Source of the DNA: Maritimibacter sp.
GTDB taxonomy: Bacteria > Pseudomonadota > Alphaproteobacteria > Rhodobacterales > Rhodobacteraceae
DNA: 64,000 nucleotides
Direction of reading: 5' to 3'
NCBI GenBank assembly: GCA_017792445.1
Contig: CP051232.1
Location: 3,074,001 to 3,138,000, forward strand
The notes under the pieces were generated by a model that was not told where the DNA came from, made no database searches, and saw only the letters and a list, made by a program, of their open reading frames with translations. Positions 1 to 9,316 of the stretch are shown here, in pieces. The position numbers and the translations under genes were made by a program. How positions within the stretch are numbered: position 1 is the stretch's first letter; every line of letters starts with the position of its first letter.

Positions 1-84
1 ATTGGTCTTGAACCACTCGATCAGACGCTGCCGCCGTTCGGCCGGCAGCATCTCTTCACTTATCGCGTCCTCGAAATCACCCAC
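1..84 (-). CDS. N-terminus of a probable transcriptional regulator (partial)
   Basis: Only the first 28 codons are in the window; the gene continues beyond position 1. The frame opens at a GTG (82-84) or at an ATG at 49-51. From that ATG the protein begins MLPAERRQRLIEWFKTN, which resembles the start of DeoR/GlpR-type regulators, where an E-R-R/Q-x-x-I/L helix precedes the winged helix. It lies 45 bp downstream of the TRAP transporter permease on the same strand, so it could be the last gene of that operon and its regulator. The family call rests on very few residues and is tentative. Confidence 0.35.
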   Translation of the reverse strand, partial: MGDFEDAISEEMLPAERRQRLIEWFKTN

Positions 85-129
85 TGACTGTCCGTGTCCC
101 TGTCTTTTCTTTCTTATATGCAACGATTG

Positions 130-1434
130 TCACAGTGCGTTCGGAAGCCAAAGAACAACCTGAGGGAAGGCCGCCAGAATGACGGTTCCGATGCACAGCA
201 GGATGAAGAACGGGGCAGCGGCGCGGACGGTGCGGCCCATACTGTCTCCGGTCAGGCCCTGCAGGACATAGAGGTTCAGACCGACGGGCGGGGTCAGGGC
301 GCTCATCTCGATCATGATGACAAGGTAGATGCCGAACCACAGCGGGTCGAACCCGGCCTGCACGATCAGCGGCACCGCGATCGGCACGGTCATCACGGTC
401 ATCGAGGTGCCGTCCAGGAACATGCCCAGCACGATGTACAGCGCGGCGAGGATCAGCAGCACGCCGTAGGGCGACAGGTTCATGGCCGAGATCGTCTCGG
501 TGATCTGCGTGGGAAGGTGCATGTAGGCGATGGCCGCCGACAGGAAGGCCGAGGCCGCGATCAGCATCAGGATCATCGCCGAGACGCGGATCGTGTTCAT
601 CAGGCTGTCGCGCATCAGCTTCAGCGAGAACTGACCGGTCACGATGGTGATGACCACGGCGCCCAGCACGCCCACCGCCGCCGCCTCGGACGGGGTGGCG
701 ATGCCGGAATAGATCGAACCCAGCACGATGAACATCAGGATCAGGATCGGCAGCAGTTCCAGCACGCCCTTGCCAAGCGTGCCAATGGTGATCTCGCCCT
801 CGTAGCGTGGCGCCTTGGCCGGGTTGAGGATGGCCGAGATCGCGATATAGCCGGAATACAGCCCCGCCATCATCAGGCCGGGGATCAGGCCGGCGGCGAA
901 CAGGTCCGCGATCGAGACCTGCGCCAGCACGCCGTAGACGATCATCGCGATGGACGGCGGGATCAGCAGGCCGAAGCTGCCGGCGCCCGCAAGCGAACCC
1001 GAGGCGAGGTTGATGTCATAGCCGCGCTTCTGAAGTTCGGGGATCGTGATCTTGCCGACGGTCGCGGTGGTGGCGGTGGACGAGCCCGAGATCGCGGCGA
1101 ACACGGTGCAGCCGAAGACGTTGGTGTGCAGCAGTCCGCCGGGGATGCGCGCCACCATGGGGGCAAGGCCACGGAACAGGCGCTGCGAGATGTCGGTGCG
1201 GAAGATGATGTCGCCCATCCACATGAAGATCGGGATGGCGGCCAGCTCCCACGAGATCGCCGAGGACGAGATCACCTTGGTCGCGATGGACCCGATGCGG
1301 GCAAGGTTGAAGTCCAGCACGAAATACATCGCGCTGGCGCCGACCAGCATCAGGCCCGAGAAGATCCAGGTGCCCGCGCCGAGGAACAGCACCAGAAGGC
1401 CAAGAAGGATGAGGGAAGAGGCGGCGGTGGTCAT
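130..1434 (-). CDS. dctM: TRAP transporter large permease (DctM family)
   Basis: This 434-residue, highly hydrophobic protein is the ion-coupled translocating subunit of a tripartite ATP-independent periplasmic transporter in the inner membrane. It has the family's usual length and about a dozen membrane segments. Typical DctM stretches are visible, such as the FGLLIPPSIAMIVYGVLAQV region near residue 150-175 and the TPPVGLNLYVLQG segment near residue 380. It follows the small permease after 18 bp and shares a transcript with dctQ and dctP. The substrate cannot be read from the sequence. The divergent amine-oxidase/HyuAB genes suggest a small nitrogen-containing acid or ring compound. Confidence 0.93.
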   Translation of the reverse strand: MTTAASSLILLGLLVLFLGAGTWIFSGLMLVGASAMYFVLDFNLARIGSIATKVISSSAISWELAAIPIFMWMGDIIFRTDISQRLFRGLAPMVARIPGGLLHTNVFGCTVFAAISGSSTATTATVGKITIPELQKRGYDINLASGSLAGAGSFGLLIPPSIAMIVYGVLAQVSIADLFAAGLIPGLMMAGLYSGYIAISAILNPAKAPRYEGEITIGTLGKGVLELLPILILMFIVLGSIYSGIATPSEAAAVGVLGAVVITIVTGQFSLKLMRDSLMNTIRVSAMILMLIAASAFLSAAIAYMHLPTQITETISAMNLSPYGVLLILAALYIVLGMFLDGTSMTVMTVPIAVPLIVQAGFDPLWFGIYLVIMIEMSALTPPVGLNLYVLQGLTGDSMGRTVRAAAPFFILLCIGTVILAAFPQVVLWLPNAL

Positions 1435-1452
1435 GGGCGTCGTCCTTCGGGC

Positions 1453-2037
1453 TTACAGGGTCAGCGCGCGTTCTTCGCCGTGGCCCACGGCCAACAGGCG
1501 CAGGGCGCGCACGACGATCTGGAACAGCAGCAGGGCAAGGCCGGTCAGGAAGAAGGCCTCGGGGATCCAGAGCGGGATGGGGATGAAGTGCTGGCTGACG
1601 GATCCGCGCGCGAACAGTTTGGTCACGCTGGCCCACTGATAGGTCAGCAGGAACCACATCAGCCCGCCCGCCGCCGCCAGCGCGAAGGCTTCGGCGATCC
1701 AGCGGAAGGTGGCGTTCATCTTGTCGGTCAGCACGGTGACGCGGATCATCGCGCCTTCCTCCAGCGCCCACGGGGCGGCAAGGAAGGTGATCGCGGCGAC
1801 GCCGTAGCCCACAAGCACGTCGGCCATGTAGGTGGATTTCGAGAAGAAGCGCATGCAGATCTCGACGATGATCAGCGAGGTCATGCACACCAGCAGTGTC
1901 GCCGACACGACGGCGGCCAGCTTGTTGAGGAAGGTCGAAACGCGGGCGATGACCGTCAGCCACGCCGGGTCGTCGGTCACCTCGGGATGCTGGTGCTCTT
2001 CGATCTCGGGCAGTTCGTGGTGGGTCTGGGCGCTCAT
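1453..2037 (-). CDS. dctQ: TRAP transporter small permease (DctQ family)
   Basis: A 194-residue protein with four hydrophobic segments, which is the normal topology of the DctQ subunit that stabilises the DctM permease. A long hydrophilic N-terminal extension of about 35 residues precedes the first membrane helix. The ATG at 2035-2037 has a strong upstream AGGAGG in the transcribed direction. The gene lies between dctP and dctM in the usual P-Q-M order. Confidence 0.9.
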   Translation of the reverse strand: MSAQTHHELPEIEEHQHPEVTDDPAWLTVIARVSTFLNKLAAVVSATLLVCMTSLIIVEICMRFFSKSTYMADVLVGYGVAAITFLAAPWALEEGAMIRVTVLTDKMNATFRWIAEAFALAAAGGLMWFLLTYQWASVTKLFARGSVSQHFIPIPLWIPEAFFLTGLALLLFQIVVRALRLLAVGHGEERALTL

Positions 2038-2066
2038 GCGACCTCCTACGGGGCAATCGTTAAGGG

Positions 2067-2100
2067 TGTCCGCGCCCCTCGGAAGGACGGGGCGCGGACA
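2067..2100 (-). terminator. Intercistronic hairpin between dctP and dctQ
   Basis: A perfect 12-bp inverted repeat (TGTCCGCGCCCC at 2067-2078 pairing with 2089-2100) with a 10-nt loop sits in the dctP-dctQ gap. There is no strong U-tract, so it probably acts as a partial terminator or as an mRNA 3' stabiliser that keeps the binding-protein message more abundant than that of the permeases. That role is inferred from other transporter operons. Confidence 0.6.
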
Positions 2101-2118
2101 GTGTAACGCAGGAAGCGG

Positions 2119-3138
2119 TTAACCGGCCTGCGATTTCAGTTCTTCGAACCGGGCCAGAACCGCCGCGCCGCGTTCGCCGGTCTGGGCCAGCCAGTCCTCG
2201 CGCACCTTGGCGCCGGCTTCCTGAAGGAAGGCGAAGACCTCGGCGGGCACATCGTCATCCGGCGTGACGGTCATGCCGTTCTCGGTCATCACGTCGTAGG
2301 CGGTCTGGATCGAGTCGACCATGATCGACCAGTTGTACTCGTCACAGGCCGGGATGATTTCCATCATCGCGGTCTGAACGTCCTCGGGGAGGGCGTCGAA
2401 CTCGTCCTTGTTCACGTGGCACATGAACAGGCCCATGGCGTAGTTCAGCTCGGTGAAGTCCGACACGTAGTCCCACAGCGACAGCTGCATCGCGCCGTCG
2501 GCCGAGGTCAGCACCGCGTCGATGCCGCCGGTGGACAGCTGCGGGATCAGGTCCGACCACGCCACCTGAAGCGGTGCGGCGCCGGCGTTCATCATCGTGT
2601 TGGTGCCGTTCACGTCGTAGGTGCGGATGCGCAGACCGGCCAGCGCCTCGGGCGAGGTGATCGGTTCCGGCGCGTTGATGCCCGACGGCGGGTTCGGCAT
2701 CGCCCACAGCAGGACCATGCCGTTGTCTTCGAAGATCTTGGCGTATTCCTCGCGCGCAGCCTGCCACAGCAGATAGGCTTCCTCGGGGGTCGAGGCGATG
2801 AAGGGCAGGGACGACAGGTTGAACAGCGGGTCGATGCCGCCCAGCTGGGTCGCCAGCGTCACCGCGGCCTGAACGGCGCCGTCGGCGACCGCGTCGAAGT
2901 GGTCGACCGAGTTATAGCCAAGCGCGCCGCCGCCCTGATAGGTGATGGTCAGCGCGTCGCCGATCTTCTCTTCCAGCTGGGCAAGGAAGAATTTCGATGC
3001 CTTGCCGGAGAGCGCCTGCTCGCCGTATTCGTCGGCCATGTCCCAGCGGATGCCCTGTGCAAGCACGGGGTGCGCGAAGGCCGTCAGCGCGCCGGTGGCG
3101 GCGGCGGTCTTCATGAAAGATCTGCGGGAAAGGGTCAT
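2119..3138 (-). CDS. dctP: TRAP transporter substrate-binding protein (DctP family)
   Basis: This 339-residue periplasmic receptor delivers substrate to the DctQM permease. I start it at the ATG of MTLSRRSFMKTAAATGAL (3136-3138), preceded by GAGAGGAA; the longer open frame upstream has no matching site. The N-terminus carries a twin-arginine motif (SRRSFMK) and an A-rich hydrophobic stretch ending in VLAQ, a Tat-type signal peptide. The body shows DctP features, for example the segment LAGLRIRTYDVNGTN near residue 165-180 where the conserved Arg for carboxylate binding is expected. It is first in the operon and divergent from the catabolic genes at 3455 onward. Confidence 0.9.
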   Translation of the reverse strand: MTLSRRSFMKTAAATGALTAFAHPVLAQGIRWDMADEYGEQALSGKASKFFLAQLEEKIGDALTITYQGGGALGYNSVDHFDAVADGAVQAAVTLATQLGGIDPLFNLSSLPFIASTPEEAYLLWQAAREEYAKIFEDNGMVLLWAMPNPPSGINAPEPITSPEALAGLRIRTYDVNGTNTMMNAGAAPLQVAWSDLIPQLSTGGIDAVLTSADGAMQLSLWDYVSDFTELNYAMGLFMCHVNKDEFDALPEDVQTAMMEIIPACDEYNWSIMVDSIQTAYDVMTENGMTVTPDDDVPAEVFAFLQEAGAKVREDWLAQTGERGAAVLARFEELKSQAG

Positions 3139-3454
3139 TGTCCGGTTCCTCTCTGTTGGTGGGTCCGCGGTGGTGGCAGCGTGCCCGGTTGTGATCGTTT
3201 GAGTGCGCATGTTGGGAATTATTGCGCGTTCACGACTCGATGCAGGCATAATGTGACGGTTTGTGTCAATCATTCTCGCAGAACTACCGGATTACGCCAC
3301 GGTTAATGCCTAATAATTAATCAAAAACTGCGGCTTTTTGCGGCCATCCCGCAATTTATCTCTCACTGACTGATTTTTCGTTCACAAACGAGCATGAATG
3401 CGCAAGGGTCAGTGTCAGCGGGTGACTCGCCCATGACAATGAAGGAACAGTTTT
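3139..3454. promoter_or_regulatory. Divergent promoter region between TRAP operon and catabolic operon
   Basis: This 316-bp gene-free stretch separates dctP (minus) from the SDR gene (plus) and must hold both promoters. It is more AT-rich than its surroundings. An inverted repeat TTAAT-N8-ATTAA is visible at 3303-3320 and could be an operator shared by both operons. I could not assign -35/-10 boxes with confidence. Confidence 0.45.
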
Positions 3455-4171
3455 ATGGCAACCGCCAACGAAGATAGCCCCGTCATCCTTGTTTCCGGTG
3501 CGAATCGAGGGATTGGCGCTGCTATCGTGCGAGAGTTGAAGGCACATGGTTACCGCCTCTCGCTGGGCGCGCGGAATGTCGAGTCGCTGGAGAGCGAGCA
3601 CGGTCCGGCCGATGACATGACGCATTATGCTCGTTTCGACGCGTTCGATCCTGCGTCGGCGGAAGCATGGGTTGCCGAGGCGGCCGCGAAGTTCGGCCGG
3701 ATCGACGGGCTGGTGAACAACGCGGGGCTGGGCGAGCACGTGCACCTGATGGACGACAACGAAGAGGCGCTTGACCGCCTGTGGGCCGTCAACGTGAAGG
3801 CCCCGCTGCGGATGACGCGCCTGTGCATGCCGCATCTCGAGGCAACCGGCCGCGGCCGCATCGTCAACATCGTGTCGCTGTCGGGCAAGCGCGTGCGCAA
3901 CCCGCTGGTGGGGTACAACATGACCAAGTTTGCAACGATGGGCCTGACCCACACCACCCGCCACGTCGGCTGGGACATGGGTGTGCGCGCCACGGCGATC
4001 TGCCCGTCCTTCGTGCGCACCGAGATGAGCGCCTACACCAGCAAGGTGACGCCCGACGAGATGATCCAGCCCGAGACGCTGGCGGAACTGGTCCGCACCG
4101 CGATCGAGCTTCCGAACAACGCGGCGATGGCCGAGATGCTGGTGAACTGCCGGCTGGAAGATACCCTGTGA
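3455..4171 (+). CDS. SDR family oxidoreductase
   Basis: A 238-residue classical short-chain dehydrogenase/reductase. The nucleotide-binding loop GANRGIG is at residues 15-21, the structural NNAG at 88-91 and the catalytic YNMTK (Tyr154, Lys158) follows a Ser at 141-143. It would oxidise or reduce an alcohol/ketone with NAD(P). It is the first gene of the operon SDR-FAD oxidoreductase-hyuA-hyuB-ridA, four bases upstream of the next gene, so it probably acts on an intermediate of that pathway. Specificity is unknown. Confidence 0.88.
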   Translation: MATANEDSPVILVSGANRGIGAAIVRELKAHGYRLSLGARNVESLESEHGPADDMTHYARFDAFDPASAEAWVAEAAAKFGRIDGLVNNAGLGEHVHLMDDNEEALDRLWAVNVKAPLRMTRLCMPHLEATGRGRIVNIVSLSGKRVRNPLVGYNMTKFATMGLTHTTRHVGWDMGVRATAICPSFVRTEMSAYTSKVTPDEMIQPETLAELVRTAIELPNNAAMAEMLVNCRLEDTL

Positions 4172-4175
4172 GGTC

Positions 4176-5513
4176 ATGATGATACCCGGACTGATCGAGC
4201 GCATCACACCGGACGAGACACTGCCCGCATCGGCGGACGTGGTGATCATCGGCGGGGGCATCGCGGGGGTGACCACCGCGCTTTACCTGGCCGAGGCCGG
4301 TGTCGACGTGGTGCTGTGCGAGAAGGGGCAGATCGGCGCCGAGCAAAGCAGCCGCAACTGGGGCTGGGTGCGCCAGATGGGCCGCGACCCGGTCGAACTG
4401 CCGCTGACGATCGAAAGCCTCAACCGTTGGCGCGAGCTTGACCAGCGGTTCGGTATCGACACCGGGTTCCGCGAGACGGGGATCACCTACGTCAACCGCA
4501 CAAAGCACGAGATCGCCGAGTTCAGTGCATGGGCCGACTATGCCAAGGACGCCGGCATGGCGTCCGAGGTGCTGGACGGGCAGGGGCTGGCCAAGCTGCT
4601 GCCGGGGATCAGCCCGCGCTATTCCATGGGGCTTTACACGCCGAACGACGGCAAGGCAGAGCCGTGGAAGGCGGTGCCGCAGATGGCGAAGGGCGCGCAG
4701 CGTCTTGGTGTGAAGATTCTCGAGAATTGCGCGGTGCGCGGGGTCGAGACCTCTGCCGGCAGCCTCAGCGCCGTCGTGACCGAGCGCGGCACGATCCGCT
4801 GTGAACGGGCCGTCGTCGCCGGGGGCGCGTGGGCGCGGATGTTCCTTGGCAACCTCGGGGTCAATTTCCCGCAACTGAAGATCCTTGGCACCGCCGCCCG
4901 CATTGAAAGCGCGGCGCAGGTGACCGACATGCCTGTGGGGGGGGGCGACTTCGCCTTCCGCAAGCGGCAGGACGGCGGTTTTACCGTCGCGGTGCGCAAC
5001 GCCAACGTGGCGCCCATCGTGCCAGACAGCTTCCGCCTGTTCGGAGATTTCTTCCCGACCTTCCTGAAAAGCTGGCGCGAGCTGAAGCTGCGGGTGAACG
5101 GCCAGTTCGTGACCGAACTGAAGCTGCCCCGCCGCTGGGCGCTGGACGGCACAAGCCCGTTCGAGATGGTCCGTGTGCTGGACCCTCAGCCGCACGAGCC
5201 GTTCAACCGGCTGATCCTCAAGACGCTGCCGCGCGCCTTCCCGGTCTTCGCCGATGCCCGCGTCACGCACGGCTGGGCCGGCATGATCGACGCGACCCCG
5301 GACGCGATCCCGGTGATCGGGCCGGTCGAGAAAGTGCCGGGGCTTTACCTGAACGCAGGCTTCTCGGGGCACGGCTTCGGCTCGGGTCCGGGGGCAGGGC
5401 AGCTGATGTCCGACATCGTGCGCGGCACCGCGCCGGTGGTCGACCCAAAGCCGTTCCGTCTGGAACGGTTCCGCAACACGCATTCCGAGGCCGTCACTCC
5501 GGCCGCGGCGTAA
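4176..5513 (+). CDS. FAD-dependent oxidoreductase (DAO/DadA-like)
   Basis: This 445-residue protein has an N-terminal dinucleotide-binding motif VVIIGGGIAG (residues 22-31), then SSRNWGWVRQ, a sequence seen in a large subgroup of D-amino-acid/sarcosine-oxidase-like enzymes, and a C-terminal GHGFGSGPGAG FAD-contact segment. Such enzymes oxidise the C-N bond of amines or amino acids to an imine. Tandem ATGs (4176 and 4179) make the start uncertain by one codon. In this operon its imine product could be handled by the RidA protein at 9317. The substrate is not deducible. Confidence 0.87.
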   Translation: MMIPGLIERITPDETLPASADVVIIGGGIAGVTTALYLAEAGVDVVLCEKGQIGAEQSSRNWGWVRQMGRDPVELPLTIESLNRWRELDQRFGIDTGFRETGITYVNRTKHEIAEFSAWADYAKDAGMASEVLDGQGLAKLLPGISPRYSMGLYTPNDGKAEPWKAVPQMAKGAQRLGVKILENCAVRGVETSAGSLSAVVTERGTIRCERAVVAGGAWARMFLGNLGVNFPQLKILGTAARIESAAQVTDMPVGGGDFAFRKRQDGGFTVAVRNANVAPIVPDSFRLFGDFFPTFLKSWRELKLRVNGQFVTELKLPRRWALDGTSPFEMVRVLDPQPHEPFNRLILKTLPRAFPVFADARVTHGWAGMIDATPDAIPVIGPVEKVPGLYLNAGFSGHGFGSGPGAGQLMSDIVRGTAPVVDPKPFRLERFRNTHSEAVTPAAA

Positions 5514-5540
5514 GAGTAAAAAGCAGGGACGATACCCAAG

Positions 5541-7595
5541 ATGACATGGAGAATTGGCGTAGATTCCGGCGGGACGTTCACCGACGTCTGCCTGTTCGAT
5601 GACGAGACCGGCAAGGTCGAGATCTGGAAGGTCTCGTCCACGCCCGACGACCCCTCGCGCGGGATCACGCAAGGGGTGGTCGAAGGTCTGGAACAGGTCG
5701 GGGCCGAGGCGTCCGAGCTTGGCTTTCTTGGTCACGGTACGACGGTCGCCACCAACGCGCTGATCGAACTGCGCGGTGTGAAGACCGGTCTGATCGTGTC
5801 GGACGGTTTCCGCGACCTGCTGGAAATCGGCCGCCAGAAGCGCCCGAACCTTTACGACATGTACGCCGAGAAGCCCGAGCAACTGGTCACCCGCGACCTG
5901 CGCCGGCAGGTGCCCGAGCGGCTGAAGTTTGACGGCACCGTTGACGTGCCGCTGGACGTCGACGCCCTGCGCGCCGAGGTGCGGGCGCTGGCGAAGGAAG
6001 ACATCAAGGCGCTGGCCGTCTGCTTCCTATACGGCTTCCTGAACACCGAGCACGAAGAGATGGCCAAGAAGGTCATCGCCGAGGAACTGCCGGACGTCTT
6101 CGTCTCGACCAGCCACGACGTCGCGCCCGAGTTCCGCGAGTTCGAGCGTCTGTCGACCACGGTCGTCAACGCCTACCTCGGCCCGGTCATGCAGCGGTAC
6201 ATCCGCCGCCTGAAGGACCGGCTGAACGAGATCGGCCTGAAGATCGCGCCGCAGCTGACCCAGTCGAATGGCGGCGTCATCGGCTTCGACACCGCGGCCG
6301 ACCTGCCGGTGCGTACCGTGCTGTCCGGCCCCTCGACCGGCGTGGTCGCGGCGCAGGCGATCGGCAAGATGGCCGGTTTCCCGAACATCATCACCTTCGA
6401 CGTCGGCGGCACCTCGTCCGACGTGGCGCTGCTGCAGAACGGCGTGTGCCAGTTGACCGGCGAGGCGGATGTTCACGGCTACCCGATCAAGGCGCCGATG
6501 CTGGACATCCACACCGTGGGTGCGGGCGGCGGGTCCATCGCTCATGTCGACACCGGCGGCCTGCTGAAGGTCGGCCCCCGCTCGGCTGGCGCGAACCCCG
6601 GTCCGGTCTGCTATGGCCTCGGCTCGACCGAGCCCACGGTGACCGACGCGAACATCGTGTTGCAGACGCTGAACCCGGTCGAGATCCTTGGCGGCCGCAT
6701 GAAGGTGCGCCGCGATCTGGCGGTCGAGTCCGTGCAGCGGCTGGCCGACAAGCTGGGCCTCGACGTGATGGAAACCGCGCAGGGGATCATCTCGGTCGTG
6801 ACCGCCAACATGGCGAAGGCGATCCGCGTGATCTCGGTCCAGCGGGGTCACGACCCGCGCGACTATGCGCTGATGGCCTTCGGTGGCGCGGGCCCCCTGC
6901 ACGCCGCCCGTCTGGCGCGCGAGCTGGACATGGGCAAGGTCATCGTTCCGCTGACCCCCGGCACCCTGTGCGCGCTGGGTCTGCTGCTGACCGACCTGCG
7001 CGCTGACTTCGCCGTGTCCCGCCTGATGCCGCTGGGCTGCGAGGCGCTGGGCCCGGTCGAGGACGGCTATGCCGAACTGCAAGCGCAGGCGGCGGACTGG
7101 TTCGGCAAGGAAAACATCGAGGCCGACCGGCAGGTCATGACCCGCACCGCCGACATGCGGTACATGGGCCAGAACTATGAGCTCTCGGTGGCGGTGCCCG
7201 CCGGCCCGATCACGCACGAGACGTTCAAGGCGCTGGAAGCCGGTTTCGAGGCCGCGCACAAGCAGCGGTTCGGCTTCGTCGTGGAAGGCGAGCCGATCCA
7301 GCTTGTCACCCTGCGTCTGGAAGCGGCAGGCATCGTGAAGAAGGCCCAGTTCGCGGCGCAGGAGATCGAGGGAGAAGACCCCTCGGCGGCGCAGATCGAC
7401 AGCCGCGAGGTCTATATGGCCGAGGCGAAGGACTTCGTCACCGCGCCGGTCTACGCCCGCGACAAGCTGCGCCCCGGCAACGTCATCCACGGCCCTGCCA
7501 TCGTCGAGCAGATGGACACGACCACCGTGATCCTGCCCGACATGACCGGCACCGTGGATCCCTATCTCAACCTCATCCTGGAGGTGACGGCATGA
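5541..7595 (+). CDS. hyuA: Hydantoinase/oxoprolinase family protein, HyuA subunit
   Basis: A 684-residue member of the HyuA family, the ATP-binding half of ATP-dependent ring-opening enzymes such as 5-oxoprolinase, N-methylhydantoinase and caprolactamase; acetone/acetophenone carboxylases are relatives. The N-terminus MTWRIGVDSGGTFTD contains the phosphate-binding VDSGGTFTD (7-15), and a second ASKHA-type element, ITFDVGGTSSDV, lies near residue 280. Length is normal for the stand-alone A subunit. It overlaps hyuB by four bases, implying coupled translation. It likely opens a lactam or hydantoin ring supplied by the neighbouring TRAP transporter. Confidence 0.9.
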   Translation: MTWRIGVDSGGTFTDVCLFDDETGKVEIWKVSSTPDDPSRGITQGVVEGLEQVGAEASELGFLGHGTTVATNALIELRGVKTGLIVSDGFRDLLEIGRQKRPNLYDMYAEKPEQLVTRDLRRQVPERLKFDGTVDVPLDVDALRAEVRALAKEDIKALAVCFLYGFLNTEHEEMAKKVIAEELPDVFVSTSHDVAPEFREFERLSTTVVNAYLGPVMQRYIRRLKDRLNEIGLKIAPQLTQSNGGVIGFDTAADLPVRTVLSGPSTGVVAAQAIGKMAGFPNIITFDVGGTSSDVALLQNGVCQLTGEADVHGYPIKAPMLDIHTVGAGGGSIAHVDTGGLLKVGPRSAGANPGPVCYGLGSTEPTVTDANIVLQTLNPVEILGGRMKVRRDLAVESVQRLADKLGLDVMETAQGIISVVTANMAKAIRVISVQRGHDPRDYALMAFGGAGPLHAARLARELDMGKVIVPLTPGTLCALGLLLTDLRADFAVSRLMPLGCEALGPVEDGYAELQAQAADWFGKENIEADRQVMTRTADMRYMGQNYELSVAVPAGPITHETFKALEAGFEAAHKQRFGFVVEGEPIQLVTLRLEAAGIVKKAQFAAQEIEGEDPSAAQIDSREVYMAEAKDFVTAPVYARDKLRPGNVIHGPAIVEQMDTTTVILPDMTGTVDPYLNLILEVTA

Positions 7596-9217
7596 GCACG
7601 CCCATCGATCCCATTACCGTCGAGGTCATCGGCTCGGCGCTGCAATCCATCGTCGAGGAAATGGGCGAGGCGCTGGTGCGCGCGTCCTACTCGACCAACA
7701 TCAAGGAACGGCGCGACTGTTCCACCGCGCTGTTCGACCACCGCGGCAACACGCTGTGCCAGGCGGAACATATCCCGATGCACCTTGGCTCGTTCCTTGG
7801 CGTGATCCCCGCGATCCTCGAACGGTTCGAGTTGCAGGATATCGCGCCCGGCGACGTGTTCATGGCGAACGACGCCTACGCGGGCGGGGCCACGCACCTG
7901 CCCGACATCGTGCTGGCGGAACCGATCTTCGTGGACGCCACGCTGATCGGCTGGGCGGTGAACACCGCGCACCACTCGGACTTCGCGGACCGGGGTCACG
8001 AGCACATCTATCAGGAAGGCCTGCGCATCCCGCCGGTCCGCCTGTACCGAAAGGGCGAGTTGAACACCGACCTCCAGTCGATGTTCCTGCTGAACTGTCA
8101 GGTCCCGCGCGAGCGGCTGTCCGACCTTCGGGCGCAGATGTCGGCGAACCGGCTGTGCGTGCAGCGGATGACCGACCTGTGCGGCAAGTACGGCAGCGAC
8201 AAGGTGCTGGCGGCGGGCGACGCACTGCAGGACTATGCCGAGCGCAAGATGCGCACCGCGATCGCGGCGATCCCCGACGGCACCTATGCGTTCGAGGATA
8301 CCTTCGACAGCAACCAGCGGTCCGAGGGCATGACCTTCAAGGTGGCGATCACCGTGAAGGGCGACGAGATGACGCTTGCTTTCGACGGTCCGCCGCAGGT
8401 GCGGGGCGGTCTGAACCTGATCTACACCTCGCTGCTGGCGGCCTGCTATTTCACCGTCAAATCGGTGCTGGATCCGACGATCCTGCCGAACGCCGGTCTG
8501 GCCCGTCCGCTGACCGTGACCGCGCCCAAGGGCACGATCCTGAACTGCGAGCACCCGGCGGCGGTGGACGGCCGCATCGCGGCGGCGCAGCGGGTGACGG
8601 ATCTGGTCTACGGCGCGCTGGCAAAGGCGCTGCCGGGCAAGGTGATGGCGGCCGGGAACGGCTGCTGCACCGGCGCGATCTTCAACGGCACGGACGAGAA
8701 GGGCGACATCTGGGTCTATCTCGAGACCATCGGCGGCGGCGGCGGCGCGCGTCCCTCGGCGGACGGGCTGTCGGGCATCCACGTGGGCCTGACCAACACC
8801 TCGAACCTGCCGGTCGAGGCCCTGGAGCTGGAATACCCGCTGACCCTGCTGCGCTATGAACTGGTCGACGACTCCGCCGGGGCGGGCGAGTTCCGGGGCG
8901 GGATGGGCATTCGCCGGGTCTACCGCGCGGAACGGGCCTGCCGCTTTACCGTCGAGGGCAGCCGCGTGGGGTCGAACCCGTGGGGGCTCGACGGCGGGCA
9001 GGAGGCCGACTGCACCCATCTCGACTTCGGCGACGGCCGCACCGAGTTCGCGGGCATGGTCGACCTGAAGCCGGGGCAGATCGTGTCGATCGTCACCCCC
9101 GGCGGCGGCGGCTATGGCGACCCGTCGAAACGCCCCGAGGACGCGGTGCGCCGGGACCTTGCCGAGGGCCGCATCAGCGCCGATCTCGCCCAATCGGTCT
9201 ACAATCTGAGCGCTTAA
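7592..9217 (+). CDS. hyuB: Hydantoinase/oxoprolinase family protein, HyuB subunit
   Basis: A 541-residue HyuB-type subunit that forms the hydrolytic partner of HyuA. The family-typical opening ITVEVIGSALQSIVEEMG and ASYSTNIKERRDCSTALFD (residues about 8-50) are present, as is the glycine-rich C-terminal TPGGGGYGDP segment. The start ATG overlaps the hyuA stop (ATGA). HyuAB homologues either hydrolyse cyclic amides with ATP or carboxylate ketones. The amine-oxidase and RidA neighbours favour an amide substrate, but this is inference. Confidence 0.9.
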   Translation: MSTPIDPITVEVIGSALQSIVEEMGEALVRASYSTNIKERRDCSTALFDHRGNTLCQAEHIPMHLGSFLGVIPAILERFELQDIAPGDVFMANDAYAGGATHLPDIVLAEPIFVDATLIGWAVNTAHHSDFADRGHEHIYQEGLRIPPVRLYRKGELNTDLQSMFLLNCQVPRERLSDLRAQMSANRLCVQRMTDLCGKYGSDKVLAAGDALQDYAERKMRTAIAAIPDGTYAFEDTFDSNQRSEGMTFKVAITVKGDEMTLAFDGPPQVRGGLNLIYTSLLAACYFTVKSVLDPTILPNAGLARPLTVTAPKGTILNCEHPAAVDGRIAAAQRVTDLVYGALAKALPGKVMAAGNGCCTGAIFNGTDEKGDIWVYLETIGGGGGARPSADGLSGIHVGLTNTSNLPVEALELEYPLTLLRYELVDDSAGAGEFRGGMGIRRVYRAERACRFTVEGSRVGSNPWGLDGGQEADCTHLDFGDGRTEFAGMVDLKPGQIVSIVTPGGGGYGDPSKRPEDAVRRDLAEGRISADLAQSVYNLSA

Positions 9218-9243
9218 CTCCTCCCCGAGCGCTCCACCTCCGA

Positions 9244-9275
9244 CCCGGTCGCACGCCGCGACCGGGCCGGCTTTT
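9244..9275 (+). terminator. Rho-independent terminator-like hairpin after hyuB
   Basis: CCCGGTCGC (9244-9252) pairs perfectly with GCGACCGGG (9258-9266) and is followed by CCGGCTTTT. It sits in the 99-bp gap before the RidA gene, so it may end most transcripts at hyuB or attenuate ridA expression. Confidence 0.6.
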
Positions 9276-9316
9276 CACGCCCAGAAAACCAACGCCAGAC
9301 ATAAGGAACATAGGCA

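Noticed and set aside
94-2106. A 670-codon plus-strand open frame antisense to the TRAP permease genes
   Set aside because: Its product is a low-complexity string rich in Arg, His, Asp and Gln, typical of the antisense frame of GC-rich genes; the minus-strand DctM and DctQ proteins are clearly real.
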